Source: Apodemus sylvaticus
Taxonomy: Eukaryota; Chordata; Mammalia; Rodentia; Muridae
Direction: 5' to 3'
Assembly: GCF_947179515.1 (NCBI RefSeq)
Contig: NC_067485.1
Location: forward strand, 13,210,096 to 13,274,095
Length of the DNA stretch: 64,000 nucleotides
In this document: positions 45,260 through 56,769 of the stretch, one piece after another
How the letters are laid out: every line of letters begins with the position of its first letter
Position numbering within the stretch: the stretch's first letter is position 1
Notes under the pieces: generated by a model
What the model was told of the DNA's origin: nothing
Database searches by the model: none
Seen by the model: the letters and a program-made list of their open reading frames with translations, nothing else
Translations under genes and position numbers: made by a program

Positions 45260-45755
45260 CACACCAGAGCTGGCAGACACAGAGTCTCATGAAACACTAT
45301 TTAGAGACCCTGTTTGCTAAGTTGGATTCAAACTTAACAGTGTGGCCCTGGACAACACACCATCACCTGGTATATTACCTTTCTCCCTGAACAGATAACT
45401 GTGCATCTTTACTGCACCAGGGGGAAACATTTGTAACGTAGCAGTGTTTTTACAAGTTAACACTTTCCTCCAGAGTCTGGGCCTTTGTGAATAGAAAGGA
45501 ACAGCTCTTGAGAATCAGATGGCCTAATCATATCTGCCAGCCATGCTCAAAGAACATACTGCCCTCTTTGAATAAATCTTAGCAACAGTGATGCAGGAGA
45601 AAGGGGATTTCCTGGGCCAGTCTGTCCCTGGGTCAGATCTGAATCCAAATGCATGTGTAGTCTGGGCGGGGCAGTGGTGTGGTACTTGGCACACTTCATT
45701 CTTTGTATAATACTCATTTAAATCAAATGGTTGGGGGAAACTCAATATTGCTCAA
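45260..45755. other. Unique non-coding DNA
   Basis: Nothing recognised. Confidence 0.4.
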
Positions 45756-45759
45756 TGAA

Positions 45760-46010
45760 AGCTGTATAGTTGACTCTTTGAACTAGCAGATCCTATGTCT
45801 GTGCACTCCAAAATATGTTTAAAATTGTGTTGTGTTGAACAGGTAGACAATTTTTCCCCTCTTCATCATTGCCTAAACAGTCTGGCATGATCATTGTTTT
45901 CTCAATATTTACACTTAGAGATAGAGCTTGATCAGTAAGTACAAGTTGTGCAGAGAGGTGAAGAAAAGACCACGCCATCTCTGAAAGGGACCTGAACATC
46001 TAGCGTCCCA
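45760..46010 (-). mobile_element. Tigger/MER2-like DNA transposon fossil
   Basis: 'tcattgcctaaacagtct', 'caatatttacacttagag', 'gtacaagttgtgcagagag' and 'ccacgccatctctgaaag' follow the order of a MER2-like Tigger derivative. Strand is relative to the remembered consensus and is tentative. Confidence 0.45.
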
Positions 46011-46249
46011 CACGGCAGCCTGGCTCCACTCTTTAGCAGATTCTGCAGTACCCCTGGCTGCAGTAACAACAGTATCATTGATGTATCTGTAGGTGGTGGG
46101 GCAGGGACATAGACCAATAACAGGGATATTGATCATGAATTGTTGATGTGATTCTTATTTGTCTTGTGCCAGTGAGCTTGGGTGGTCCCTGTAGGTGTCC
46201 ACGTCTGTCAGGGATGTGACTGATGTGTCCTTGCTAAGGAGTGATGCAG
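46011..46249. other. Unassigned DNA
   Basis: Nothing recognised. Confidence 0.35.
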
Positions 46250-46430
46250 AGGGAGGGGAAGTGGTGAGCTATTTTAAGAATGCGAACAGAGACAGGTTGG
46301 AAATGGGGGTGATTTTCAAGCTGAGATTTGGGGGATGAGTAAGGGGAAAGGTAGATTGGAAAGAGAATTGTGTAGAGGATGAGGCTGGACAGGAGGTGTG
46401 TACTACAGCTGCTGGGTCCTTAGACTAGGT
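46250..46430 (-). mobile_element. L2 fragment
   Basis: 'gattttcaagctgagatt' followed by 'gggggatgagtaagggga' and 'ggctggacaggagg' resembles reverse-complement L2 3' sequence. Confidence 0.45.
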
Positions 46431-47599
46431 TGGACCATCCCATTAAAAGCCCCTTCTTGGTTAGTTATGCCTCCAGACTCTGGAGCAGACTCAGGAATAT
46501 TTATTGTCATGTGCTGGGAGTTTAAGAATGTTTGTTATAAAGCATTGCTGGGGTACCAGTAGCTGCTACAGCCTTCCATGGCTGTGTGTCTCCAATAGGG
46601 CTAGCTTCCTTTAAAGAGATCTTGGAGGAAGGCAGGCCTTAGGGGTCATGAGAAGGCCAGGGTAAGTCCAAGAAGACCCGTGAGAATGTCTGTTCCCTAA
46701 ATATTCTCTGCTTTCCTGGTAATTGGCTTGTCCTAACTTCTAGGGGATAAGAGAAGCCAGAGGGCCTCCTCTTAGACACAGGTGCACTGGGGAGCTGGGG
46801 AACAGGGTCTCCCTGTTGGTATTGGCATAACTAAGAATGAACTCCCCTTCTTCAAAGGCACCTTGACAACATGTGGTCTCCATACCCAGAATCCACTTGT
46901 GTGCACAGATGCTCTTTGACTTGTGATGGGATTATTTCCTGATAACTCACCAGCGTTGGAAAACAACAGAGGCCCACTGCACTGGCTCTGACGCAGTGAG
47001 ACCCTCACCTAACAGGCCAGTGTACTGTGGAGTGCTGGCTGCTCACCCTGGTGATCCCACAGCTGAGTGAGAGCTACAGGCCGCCCACTGCTACCACCCG
47101 GCATCACCAGATGGGATCCCGTTGCATCTGTCTAACCTGGGGAAAGACGGCATTTCCAGTCACACCATGTGTGTCACCCTCATATGACCGCAAAGAAAGG
47201 ACCCTAGGCAGAGCCCTCGTAAGTCAGGGGCTGTCTGTGTCTTGGGGCAAACGTGCACCGAAGCCCCGACACAGAAACTCTGTCAAGTTACCAGCATCTC
47301 CTTGTTTAAACATAAGAAGGGATACCCGTGACTTGGGGTCTGTGGCTATGAGGACAAATAAACCAGGGGACAAACTCCAGCGGTTAAAAATAACGAGGGA
47401 GACCTTTGTGTTGCTGTTACAGTTGAAACTTGAAGATGTAGTGTTGAATGTATGTCCTCAGACACTGCAATTTTAATGATAAAGAAGAAAAAAAATCAAA
47501 TTTAATTAAGTGCTGCACAGCAATCTGAGGCTATCGATTCATAAAAAATTTATTAGGGAAAACGAGGATGGGGGGGTGCCAAGTGAGCTCCAGTTTTCT
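46431..47599. other. Unique DNA with an AT-rich island
   Basis: No exon recognised. The island at 47465-47560 contains TTTTAATGATAAAG, AATTTAATTAAG and ATCGATTCATAAA and belongs to no recognised repeat. Confidence 0.4.
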
Positions 47600-48090
47600 T
47601 TATAATAGTGTAATGTTTTAGTTTATATGTCCTTTTTATTTTTTAATGTTTTTCACTGAGATGGAATAACATCAATTACCCCTCCCTCCCCTCTCATGTC
47701 TCCCCATTACTCAAGTTAACAGCCCCCTTCTTGGTTATTATTGTTACCTACATATATAAGTATATGTATGTATATGCACAAACATACGCACACACAACCT
47801 GCTGAGCCTGTTTTTGTTGTTAGCATCTATACAGTTTTGAGGCTGGTCACTCTACATTGGACAGCCAATGGGGGGGAGGGGATTATCCTTGGAAGAGGCG
47901 AATTCTCCTTCTTCCAGGACCCACTAGTTTCCTGTAATTCTTTGTCCGGGAGCAGGACTCTATAAAAGCTTGCTAAGGGCAGGGCTCCGTGAACATTTTC
48001 CCTTCCCATGTTGACATGGCCGTTGGTTATTCTTGTTATTCCTGTCTTGTTTATTTAGTTATTTCTATTTTTAAGAGGCTATCTCTGCAA
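47600..48090 (-). mobile_element. Rodent L1 (Lx-like) 3' sequence
   Basis: 'cacacacaacctgctgag', 'ggacagccaatggggggg', 'cctgtaattctttgtccg' and the TATA-rich 'catatataagtatatgta' occur in the order of a rodent L1 3' UTR in reverse. Confidence 0.5.
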
Positions 48091-49089
48091 TCACTTATGA
48101 GCATAGGAATAAGCTCAAACTCTAAATCAGAAAAGACACTGACTGTTGATAAGAAGGCCTGAGCTATGGCATCCGCTGGACCCTTGACTGGGGCTGTTCG
48201 TTGGGTCATCTTTCCTTCTCCTGGCTCCATTTTGTGGGGTGCTGACTGACTGCTGCATCCCCATGGAGGTGGCCACTGGAAGGATAACCCTGGGTGTGGG
48301 AAAGGGCTTGATGATCTCAGCTGAAAATTATGGTCCATCTGGGAGCCACATTACCCAGAAGGCAAGTCCTCTGGGGGGCCTGTTTCTCTGGGAATCATGC
48401 CAGGTTTATGGCGCACACGTGACCGTTTTGGCAGAGCCCCAGGGACTGAGTCCCTGCTGCAGCAGCAGACCAGCTTCTGTGGGTAGTAACATGGCAGGGT
48501 GTGAGAAGCCCCTTGTGTCCCGTGACCTTGAGCAAGGAGATCGGGGAACCTGGTGCTGAAATCGTGGTCACCTCTAAATAATGAGTCACAAGTCCCTTCA
48601 GACTGTTAATGGGTAAAGGGAACTCTTTCCAGCCACCCAGCAAGTGACCAGTAAGGGCTGATGAATTCTTACAGGAACACTTGCAATTCTGGTGGGAGAT
48701 GTGTGCCCGTGGCAATCATTTCCTGCTTGAATGACCTAGAGAGTACCACGCACGTGCGCCAAGTTCCTTCCTATTCCTTACCTGTATACTGATTAGCTGT
48801 CTCTGAAACAATGGTCCTGATGACCACAGCCGTTGGGTGAGTGAAAATGGGGCTTCCGAGTATTCTAGAAGGTCTGCATTGTCTACCAGCTCAACTGAGG
48901 TGGGATTCGAAACTGATCCCCTAGGTCTGGGCTCCACAACAGTTTCCCAACATCCATTGTGTTCCTAAAATCCACACCAGGCTTTGGTAAGACCTGGTTC
49001 CACTGGGCCGGGAGCATCATTGCCCTTTAGAAAGTCTCAACAGCTGGGTCCACATCCTCCCTCCTGGTGTAAGTAAGTATACCACCCAT
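48091..49089. other. Unique non-coding DNA
   Basis: About 1 kb. Nothing recognised; opposing short frames show no domain. Confidence 0.4.
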
Positions 49090-49262
49090 CTCCTGGTGAT
49101 GTACCTGCTAAGCAGTACGCCTTATACTGTCCCCAATTTCTTCGTAATGCTTAAATACAAGCCCATCTTCCTGCAGAGTAGAGAGCACCTCTCAAGTACA
49201 CTCTTTTTTGGGTTCCCAGCACATAGCTAAGGGTCAGTAGAGAATGAGACCTCATAAAGTGT
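49090..49262 (+). mobile_element. L2 3' end
   Basis: 'gagagcacctctcaagta' and 'gttcccagcacatagcta' correspond to the L2 3' terminal block ending in the 'cacatagtagg' motif. Confidence 0.45.
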
Positions 49263-49267
49263 TATCC

Positions 49268-49378
49268 TCAAGCGGAGGAGAGCCAGGGAGATCCAGAGCT
49301 TTGGGTCAGCCTGGGCTACAAAGTGAGTTCTAGGCCAGCCTGGACCATATGGTGAGACCTCATTTCCATTTAAGACAA
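49268..49378 (+). mobile_element. B1-type SINE fragment
   Basis: 'gggtcagcctgggctaca', 'aagtgagttctaggccag' and 'ggtgagacctcatttcca' follow B1 on the plus strand. The 5' end is eroded. Confidence 0.75.
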
Positions 49379-49399
49379 AAAGCGTTACTCTTCACCCTG

Positions 49400-50300
49400 C
49401 TAGTCCTGTGTGCCTCTGCTCCGAGACCCCTGATCTGACTCCCCAACTGAAGTCTCAGTGTTTCAGTTCTAACCCAGACCTTATATTAATCCTCATTTGC
49501 TTAAATGACTACATTTCAAAGGCTTCTCATTAGGTATAGGGTAAGGCACCCCACCCGGAACCCCCGCAATGACTAAACGCCAGCTGCCCATCAGGGCCCT
49601 GCACGGATCCCCACATTGCACCAGCCAGCCTGTGGGACCCCTGCTTCTTTTCTGGCTCACTTACAAGTCTCTGCTTCTCATCTGATTCACGCTGATGGAA
49701 TCAGAGCCTGCAGATCAGGACTGCAAAAGCAGCTCCCAAGCTCCAGCCTTGCTTGGTTGTCTATTTAGTATCCTGGTGGTTATCATACTCCTGGCTGTCA
49801 TCAAGGAGAAAGCAGCTCCATCAGGAGCTAACCGGCATTGCCATCAGACTCCTCCTTGTGCTCACCTTTCTAAACATTTTGCACAGCTTTGGCCTTCTCT
49901 CTTGACATAGCCAATGCTGTTTGCGAAGAGCGGTGTTTCTGTAAGCTTTGCCTTACTAGCCTTTCGCTGGTTCTTATGAAAGTTCATCAGGGTGTGTCAT
50001 GATTTCTTCTGAACGGGCCAAAGTTCAGAACTCTACATTCTCAGGCCTCATCCCTCCCTTTCCAGGGTCTTTTCCCAGCCTGATAGTTAGTTACTAAAGC
50101 CCGTGCTCCACACCAACCTCCTCCCTTCCTTGTGTCCTTCTCTGAAGCCTTCCGATGGGTCCTCTGGGATTTGGATTTCTCTTGGTTTACCTGTCCTTCC
50201 CCCATTTAGTGTGGGTCTCCACCGATAGACGGATGCTTCCATCCTGAAGATATTGCTCCTGTGTAATGAACCCCTGCCTCTGACAAGTGAAAATCTACTT
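49400..50300 (+). mobile_element. L2 fragments
   Basis: 'aaaggcttctcattaggt', 'gccagctgcccatcaggg', 'ctcacctttctaaacatt' and 'ttctctgaagccttccga' are spaced as in an L2 ORF2-3' end, on the plus strand. Strongly decayed. The short frame with a hydrophobic segment at 49695-49910 lies within it. Confidence 0.4.
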
Positions 50301-50550
50301 CACAAATACACTTGCTAAGAACCCACTGCAGTTGGGGCACTAGGTGAGCCGGAAGTGGTAGCAACAAACAGAGACATCAGACCATGGAGTGGGTTGGATG
50401 GCAGCTCTCCTGGTGTTTTTACCTGGAATCTCAGCATGTAGCCTTAAGGTTGTTCCATCTTTCATAGTCTGACTTTTCATGGCTTCTGACACAGTAAGAG
50501 GAAGCGAAGCTGCTGGGAAACTGCCTTACATTTTTTGTTTTGTTCTTACT

Positions 50551-50556
50551 CTGTGT

Positions 50557-50604
<48 letters not shown>

Positions 50605-50750
50605 TCCCCTGGAACTGGAGTTGCAGACAATTGTGAGCCGTCATGTGGGTGCTGAAAACTAAACCCAGTCTTACCTGGGAATTGAACCTGAGTCTTAGAG
50701 AAGAGTAGTCACTGCTCTTACCTGCTGAGCCATCTCTCCAGCCCCTGAGC
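50551..50750 (-). mobile_element. B3/B2-superfamily SINE with (TG)n
   Basis: A TG repeat (50552-50601) is followed by 'ctggaactggagttgcag', 'gtcatgtgggtgctgaaa' and 'gagccatctctccagccc'. The TG run is the CA-rich tail in reverse. Confidence 0.88.
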
Positions 50751-50825
50751 CAGAGACTCTCACTGAGCCTGAAGCACACTGCTGGCACTGCTGACCAGCG
50801 AGCCTTCAGGGTCTTACCGTCTCTT

Positions 50826-50945
50826 CCCTGTAGTGCTAGAATTCCAGGGATGTGCTCATGCTTATCCCTTTAAGATGAGTGCAGGAGACTCGAACTCATA
50901 TCCTTTACGTGGAGGGCCAAGGTCCTTCCATCTCCTCAGCCCAGT
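50826..50945 (-). mobile_element. SINE fragment (B4/ID-related)
   Basis: 'agtgctagaattccaggg' (B1-like), then 'gactcgaactcatatcct' and 'ccatctcctcagcccag' (tRNA-derived head in reverse). Confidence 0.5.
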
Positions 50946-51059
50946 CTTAACTTTTAAAGGCAACTTTCAATTTGGCCACTCAAAACTTTCAGACCTTTAT
51001 CCCAGACTTTTCTTGTGGCTTTTTCCCTTTCTAAATCAAGATACATGACAAAATTTAGG

Positions 51060-51292
51060 AATATTTTCTTGCCAGCGGGAGAGGGAGGGAGAAGGGAAGG
51101 GAGAGAGGGAGGGAAATAAAGAAAGGGGAAGGAGGGAGAGAGACAGACAGAGGCAGAGAGAGAAAAAGAGAGAGAGAGAGACACACGTGTGCGCACACAG
51201 AGAGAGAGAGAGAGGGAGAGGGAGAGGGAGAGGGAGAGGGAGAGGGAGAGGGAGAGGGAGAGGGAGAGGGAGAGGGAGAGGGAGAGAGAGGC
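51060..51292. repeat. Purine tract with (GGGAGA)n
   Basis: Almost pure A/G over 230 bp, broken by 'cacacgtgtgcgcacaca' (51181-51198). About 14 GGGAGA units lie at 51212-51286. The long open frames on both strands here are repeat artefacts. Confidence 0.97.
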
Positions 51293-51749
51293 AGCATCTT
51301 CTTTGATAGCTTTATTAGAACATGGTGACACAGAATGGACTTGCCGTTCCATCTCAGCTGGTCCTCCCCCAGACTTCATGCACCCTGTTTGTGCTGCCAG
51401 GAAAGGTTCCAGAGAGTTCACATTTGCAGGAATCTTCTGATGTGGCACTTTGTCCCTGGGCACTGTGGTCTTGAGCCCTGATTGGCTGTCTCTCTGATCA
51501 TGCAGGTCCATTTGCACCAGAGATCTTGTGTCTTCAGGTAGTTGGCTGTGACTTAAGAAACTCACCTACCATAGACTCCTAAGAAGACATCTAAGTGGGT
51601 TTCTTGGACTTTCAGAGGGATTTTTGATAAAGAGACTCAATAGTCATCTCTGGGAGTCATCAGACCAAATTACTCCTTGAAGTTTATTGGCAGGCTAGCC
51701 CTTAAAATATTACTGTGGACCATTCTTTGCCCGTCTCCCTGACAACTTT
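51293..51749. other. Unassigned DNA
   Basis: Nothing recognised. Confidence 0.4.
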
Positions 51750-52600
51750 AACTAAGCTTCTACTGTGTGTGAAAACTCTTCCAGAGACCCAACAGGCAAA
51801 GGTCAACAGAAAGAACTCATGCTGAGAGGAGGAAGACAGTGTCCAAGAACCATAGCCAACTCCCGTATTACAACCAAGCCGATGGTTTCTACAGAAAGTT
51901 CCATGGTGTGTGGCAAGGACCTGGTATAGGAAGGGTCAGGACAGACAAGGAAGAAATCCTCAAGGAAATGGTATTTTCAATGAGATCTCATGGAGTCAAC
52001 TTGTTCAGAAGAGAAAGGAACATTTGAGGTCATGGAAATAGCACTGAGTTCCTTGTTTGCTAGAAATAGTAGATCTAAATAAAACGATAAGACAAACAGC
52101 GGCAGAATTAAGAGAAGGTAGGGGGTGGTGAAGCGGGAACTGAAGGGACGTGGAAGCCGGCAAGGCCAGGCCGGCGGGCCATTCTAACGAAGGTTCTATC
52201 CTGCATGTGACACAGCGGGGTATACATTTTCACAGCCCACTGAGGATGTGCGGAGAGCTGATGGGAGGAAGAGGGTGGGGTGGGTGTAGGAAAGAGATCT
52301 AAGCAGCTTTACCAGTTGTCCCAATGGAGACTACAGCAGTGGGGGGGAGGTCATGTGAGAAAGGGAAGAAGCAGCCTATCAGTTGGATGGTGGATATGTG
52401 TTGGAGCTAAGACTCTAGAGTGTCCCCCATGAGAAGAGGCAAAGTAAAAGGAGGGGCTGAGGCTGACCAAGGCTTTTGAAGCCAGGGATGTATCCTTTGC
52501 TTGAGAAGGGGGCTTTGGAGAATCAGGTGAGGGGGAAGTTGGAGAGTGTAGCTGTGGACTTGTTAAAGGTAAGATACCTTTGAAACATGCAGGCGGAAGT
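51750..52600 (-). mobile_element. L2 on the minus strand
   Basis: 'cttctactgtgtgtgaaa', 'tattttcaatgagatctc', 'aagagaaaggaacatttg' and 'caatggagactacagcag' correspond in order to reverse-complement L2 3' sequence. Diverged but more continuous than the other L2 fragments here. Confidence 0.5.
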
Positions 52601-52944
52601 GCCCAGGGGCCTGGTGATTAGCCTACAGTTGTGAATCAGTAAATAATATCCTTATGTTTGGTTTGTCACCGAGCTCCAGGGAACGGTCACATCTAATGGT
52701 TGTGTGGAGGACAGCGAGTCACAGAGAGGGCTGGAAAGTCACATAAAGGGTGGTCATGGTGGGGGGTGGGCAGGAGAGGGTCTTGGAAACCCAAGGAACC
52801 ATGGGTATCAAGGAGGGGTTGAGGTCATGGAAGGGCAACACCAATGAGAAGCCTTAGGGAAGAGAAGCCTATAGACACCCTCTTCTCTGTGGCGCTCTCA
52901 CCAGCTCCACCTCCAGTCTCTTCAGTAGTCCTCCAACTACAGAA
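52601..52944. other. Unassigned DNA
   Basis: Nothing recognised apart from G-rich runs near 52760. Confidence 0.35.
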
Positions 52945-53035
52945 AGGGAGTTTATCCATTTGTACAGAGGAATATAGAGCTGCCCAGAGGGCAGGAATTT
53001 GTCCTGGTCACCAGATGAGGGTGGCACTAGGTCAA
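52945..53035 (+). repeat. MIR fragment
   Basis: 'tttatccatttgtacaga', 'gctgcccagagggcagga' and 'gtcctggtcaccagatga' follow the MIR 3' half. Confidence 0.45.
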
Positions 53036-53311
53036 CCCTCACATTTGTTCCCTTTGCATCTTTCCAACGTCTACCTGTGCTTGCCTGGGGCTCAACAGAC
53101 ACACTTTGGCCTGCAAGCCCACTGTACACTACTTCTTGTTGATAACGAGCACCATCAATGCTTGTAGCTCATCATGGGGGGGGGGCTTCCTGAAGGGCTA
53201 AGACTTGCTAGAGGAGGGTTAGCTGAGATAAGAAACGATCTTGGCTTCTCTTCAACTACATTGGTGTCAGTGTAGTTTAGAAAACATGGACATAAGCCTG
53301 GATTTTCACCC

Positions 53312-53487
53312 CATCCATCCATCCATCCATCCATCCATCCTCCCTCTATCCATCCATCCTCCCTCTATCCATCCATTCATCCATCCATCCATCCATCCAT
53401 CCATTTACCCATCCATCCATCATCTATCTGTCCATCTGTCCATCTGTCCGTCGATCCATCCATCCATCTATCCATCCATCCATCTTC
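53312..53487. repeat. (ATCC)n microsatellite, interrupted
   Basis: ATCC/CATC units with two duplicated 'ctccctctatcc' interruptions and a variant 'atctgtcc' section. Confidence 0.97.
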
Positions 53488-53576
53488 CCATGCATCTATT
53501 CACTCACCATACTTTCTGAGTACCTCTATCCCAGGCACATTTTCTGGTTGAGTGCCTGAGGTATATTTCATACCTC

Positions 53577-53690
53577 CCTGACTCTCAGTTTTCATCTCTC
53601 TAAAGTCTGGATGGTGATGCTTATCCTAAGCATATGCATATAAATTATGAGAGCCTGTGTAGACAAAGTACCTGGAACTTACTTAGGTGT
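53577..53690 (+). repeat. MIR fragment
   Basis: 'tctcagttttcatctctc', 'ggtgatgcttatcctaag' and 'aaagtacctggaacttac' follow the MIR core to 3' part. Confidence 0.55.
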
Positions 53691-54348
53691 TTGTGGAGGG
53701 CAATTTCTCTCCTCTTCCTTCTCTTCCAGTCCCTTCTTTTCTGCTCATGTTGAGACCCCATGAGGAAGCGAGGCCAGGCCAGTGCTTTATGGCAGCATCC
53801 TTTGCCCTGCCCAGCAGATGTGCATATTTTCTACAGAAGTATGTCCATGCACACCTGGCTACATGCCTCTGTCCTGCTATCTCTGCTCATGACTCCTAGG
53901 GCCAGCACCAACGTGAGCTTTGAACCCAAGGAATTCAGCCTAAATAAGCCTAAGTCCCTGTCTAGAATCTGCTCCCAGGGAAGCTGATCTGGGTGTTCTG
54001 TGAGCCTCCAGGCTCAGGCTGAAGTTTGTCCTCACTGGTTTGGTGGGGCTTGATCTACAGGAGCTCCAGAAAGGAGATCCAAGTGATAAGGCCAGTATCT
54101 TGGTGTCCTGGGCGGGATCTAGACAGCCTCACAGGGCAACACCCTCATTCCTTCCTGTGACGGTGTCCTTTCTGTCTCCTCAGACAGTGGCTCCCCCAGT
54201 TGCTCCTCTGATGGTCCTTCTGGGTGTTGCTGGAGGAGGCAAAGACCCCCACAGGCTCTTGCAGCAGCTTAGGAGGTTATTGGAGCATGTGGTACAAGAC
54301 AGTGCTGTTTTCCTGTAGAGACACAAGCACAGGTCAGAGCTGGGCTAC
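53691..54348. other. Unique non-coding DNA
   Basis: Nothing recognised. Confidence 0.4.
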
Positions 54349-54715
54349 TGTTATGGCTAATCTTGCTTGTCAGCTTGACATACATGGGAAGAGGGACCCA
54401 ACAGGTGAGAAGTTGCCTCCGTCAGATTAGCCTATCTGTAGGAATTTTTCTTGATTGCTAATTGATGTACGAGGATACAGTCCACTGCGGGTGGTACCAT
54501 CCCTAGGCAGGAAAGGCATGGGCTTTGTAAGGAAGCTAGCTGAGCAAGCCGGGGTGGGCAAGCCAGTAAGCAGCTGCTGGATTCTTCCTTGAGTTCCTGC
54601 CTTGGCTTTCCACCTTGATGGATGCAACCTATAAGCTAAAATAAACCCTCGTCTCCTCAAATAACTTTTGGTTATTGAGGTTTTTGTTGTTTGTTTTCCC
54701 AGCAACAGAAAGCGT
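54349..54715 (+). mobile_element. MT-type MaLR LTR
   Basis: It begins TGTTATGGCTAATC, continues 'gtcagcttgacatacatg' and 'gcgggtggtaccatccct', has 'taaaataaaccctcgtc' as poly(A) signal and finishes 'cccagcaacagaaagc'. The 3' terminus is degraded and no clean target duplication is seen. Confidence 0.8.
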
Positions 54716-54889
54716 GCTAGAGCAGGTGATCACTGAGACAAGCCCATGAGATGAGCCTTTCTGCTACGCCAGGACCTCAAGAAGGTGGTTTGTGATGGCT
54801 CGTGGGTGTCTCTTCCCTGTCTAGAGCAGTTCATGGGCAGCAGCAGGGAAAGTCATCGCCCTATAAGGAGGAGCATCCAGGGGCCATGT

Positions 54890-54985
54890 CTTCAAATCTC
54901 AGCTCTGCTCCTGCATGCTGTGTTGACGTGATCCATTCAGATCCTCTGAATCTCATTTAGAGCTACTTATAACTATATATTCTCC
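54890..54985 (+). repeat. MIR fragment
   Basis: 'aaatctcagctctgctcc', 'gctgtgttgacgtgatcc' and 'cctctgaatctcatttag' match the MIR core. Confidence 0.55.
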
Positions 54986-55087
54986 GACTCTGGTAAGAAC
55001 CCAGGGTTATAAAACACACCCGAGGGAACAACTCATACAGTAGGGGGCCCATGTGATGTGTGTCATATCTGTGTCATTTTCCAGTGT

Positions 55088-55165
55088 TCACAGTGCTGGA
55101 GATGGAACCCAGAGCCATCTCACACATGCCTTGCATGAGCCGGGGAAGCTTGGGAAACCACTGAG
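55088..55165 (-). mobile_element. ID/B4-like SINE fragment
   Basis: 'gtgctggagatggaaccc' and 'cacacatgccttgcatga' resemble a reverse ID head. Confidence 0.45.
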
Positions 55166-55967
55166 GTTAGCTGCCTTCCAGTGGGACAATCAAGCCCTCT
55201 GCTCCTCCTTCCGTACAGGGAGAGGGATGGACACAGTACTTCCCTGCACACTTCTGCTCGACACACGGTGGCTGTGGCTGTGGATGCCTGACTTTGTAAG
55301 GTTCCGAGGACAAAGACTCTGCTGATTCCCAGCCTCCTTCTGTGTGTGGCAACCCTGGCTGAGTCTCTGCTGGGAACTCCCTGGTGGCCCCTGGCCCTTC
55401 CCTCCTAACACTCTGTTCTTTCATCAGGATGGCAAGGTCAGGCCTGTGGCATTTTAGAGGTTCTGGCTCCCACACCAGTAATGTCCATATTTGGCCAAGT
55501 TAGCAGGGAGGTGTCTGCCCTTGGACAGACATTTCAATAGCTCTGAGAAAGTACTTCTTGCTGAAATTACTATCGAGAAGCCACTTAAAGCTGAAGCTAA
55601 CTAGCTTTTGCCCTCTAAGGAGCCTGGTAATTCATCATGACATGTTCATAGTAAAATGTCAGCATGTAGAACCAACAAAAAGACACAGAGAACAACTCAG
55701 ATAATCTCCCTACTCCAGAAAATCTTGGTTCACAATTCAGCTATTAGATATTTTTGAATGAAGTACATTAGCCATCCAAACATATCCTACTTTAAGTACA
55801 TATACATATAATTTGAAGAATAGTTAAGAAGTCGAACTTCACTAACACGTGATTCATATCAGCAAATATTTTATTCTATTTACATTTTATTTTGTATGTA
55901 GATGGTATCATGTTTTATGATTTCCCCTCTCTGAGGCTGATATTTTATTCTTACCTTATAACCCTGA
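55166..55967. other. Unassigned DNA, AT-rich to the right
   Basis: No family recognised. 55740-55950 is AT-rich and may be decayed L1. Confidence 0.4.
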
Positions 55968-56170
55968 GACAGGTCTCTCACTGAACTTGAAGTATGATGA
56001 CCTTTTGGATAGGCTAGCAAGCTCTGGAGATCCGCTTGTCTCTGCCCCTCAATGCTGGGGTTATAAGCGCAGGTGACCACACCTGGCTTTGTAATGTGGG
56101 TTCCGGGGATTCAAACTCAGGCCCTCATCTTGTGTACTGAGTGCTTTTATCCACTGTGCCAACACCTCAG
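55968..56170 (-). mobile_element. Composite rodent SINE
   Basis: 'gacaggtctctcactgaa', 'caatgctggggttataag', 'ccacacctggctttgtaa' and 'gattcaaactcaggccct' are in the same order as at 9700-9868. Confidence 0.6.
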
Positions 56171-56229
56171 CTCCCATTTGCCTTTGTTTTAATAGCCATG
56201 TTTTATTTATTTTCCCTTCCGGGTTTGTT

Positions 56230-56765
56230 TATGAAAATCCTTTTTATATCCCAAACTCATCAAAGTATTCTATTTTTTTTTCTTCTACAAGTTTAAATGT
56301 TGCTCTTGATATTGGAATTAGCTTTTGTATATCGCCTGGCATACTGGTTGGCTTTGTTGTGTGTCAATTTGACACAAGCTGGAGTTATCACAGAGAAAGG
56401 AGCCTCCCTTGAGGAAATACCTCCATGAGATCCAGCTGTAAGGCATTATCTCAATTAGTGATCAAGGGAAGAGGGCCCATTGTGGGTGGTGCCATCCCTG
56501 GGCTGGTAGTCCTGGGTTCTATAAGAAAGTAAACTGAGTAAGCCAGGGGAAGCAAGCCAGTAAATAACATTCCTCCATGGCCCCTGCTTCCTGGCCTGTT
56601 TGAGTTCCAGTCCTGACTTCCTTTGGTGATGAACAGCAATGTGGAAGTGTAATCTGAATAAACCCTTTCCTCCCCAACTTGCTTCTTGGTCATGATATTT
56701 TGTGCAGGAATAGAAACCCTGAGTAAGTCACATGGGCATCCAATATTTTTCCCCATTTTTCTTCC
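56230..56765 (-). mobile_element. L1M fragment split by an LTR
   Basis: 'aactcatcaaagtattct' and 'cttttgtatatcgcctgg' before, and 'gggcatccaatatttttc' after, the LTR at 56337-56730 read as reverse-complement L1. Confidence 0.5.
56337..56730 (+). mobile_element. MT-type MaLR solo LTR
   Basis: Near-identical in layout to 24659-25044: 'gtcaatttgacacaagct', 'gggcccattgtgggtggt', 'ctgaataaaccctttcct' and an end 'ccctgagtaagtca'. The TGTACTGG start has decayed to CATACTGG. Confidence 0.85.
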
Positions 56766-56769
56766 TGAT

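Noticed and set aside
50954..51565. 203-residue minus-strand frame rich in Ser-Leu
   Set aside because: It is a translation of the (GA)n/(GGGAGA)n tract; the flanks have no recognisable protein.
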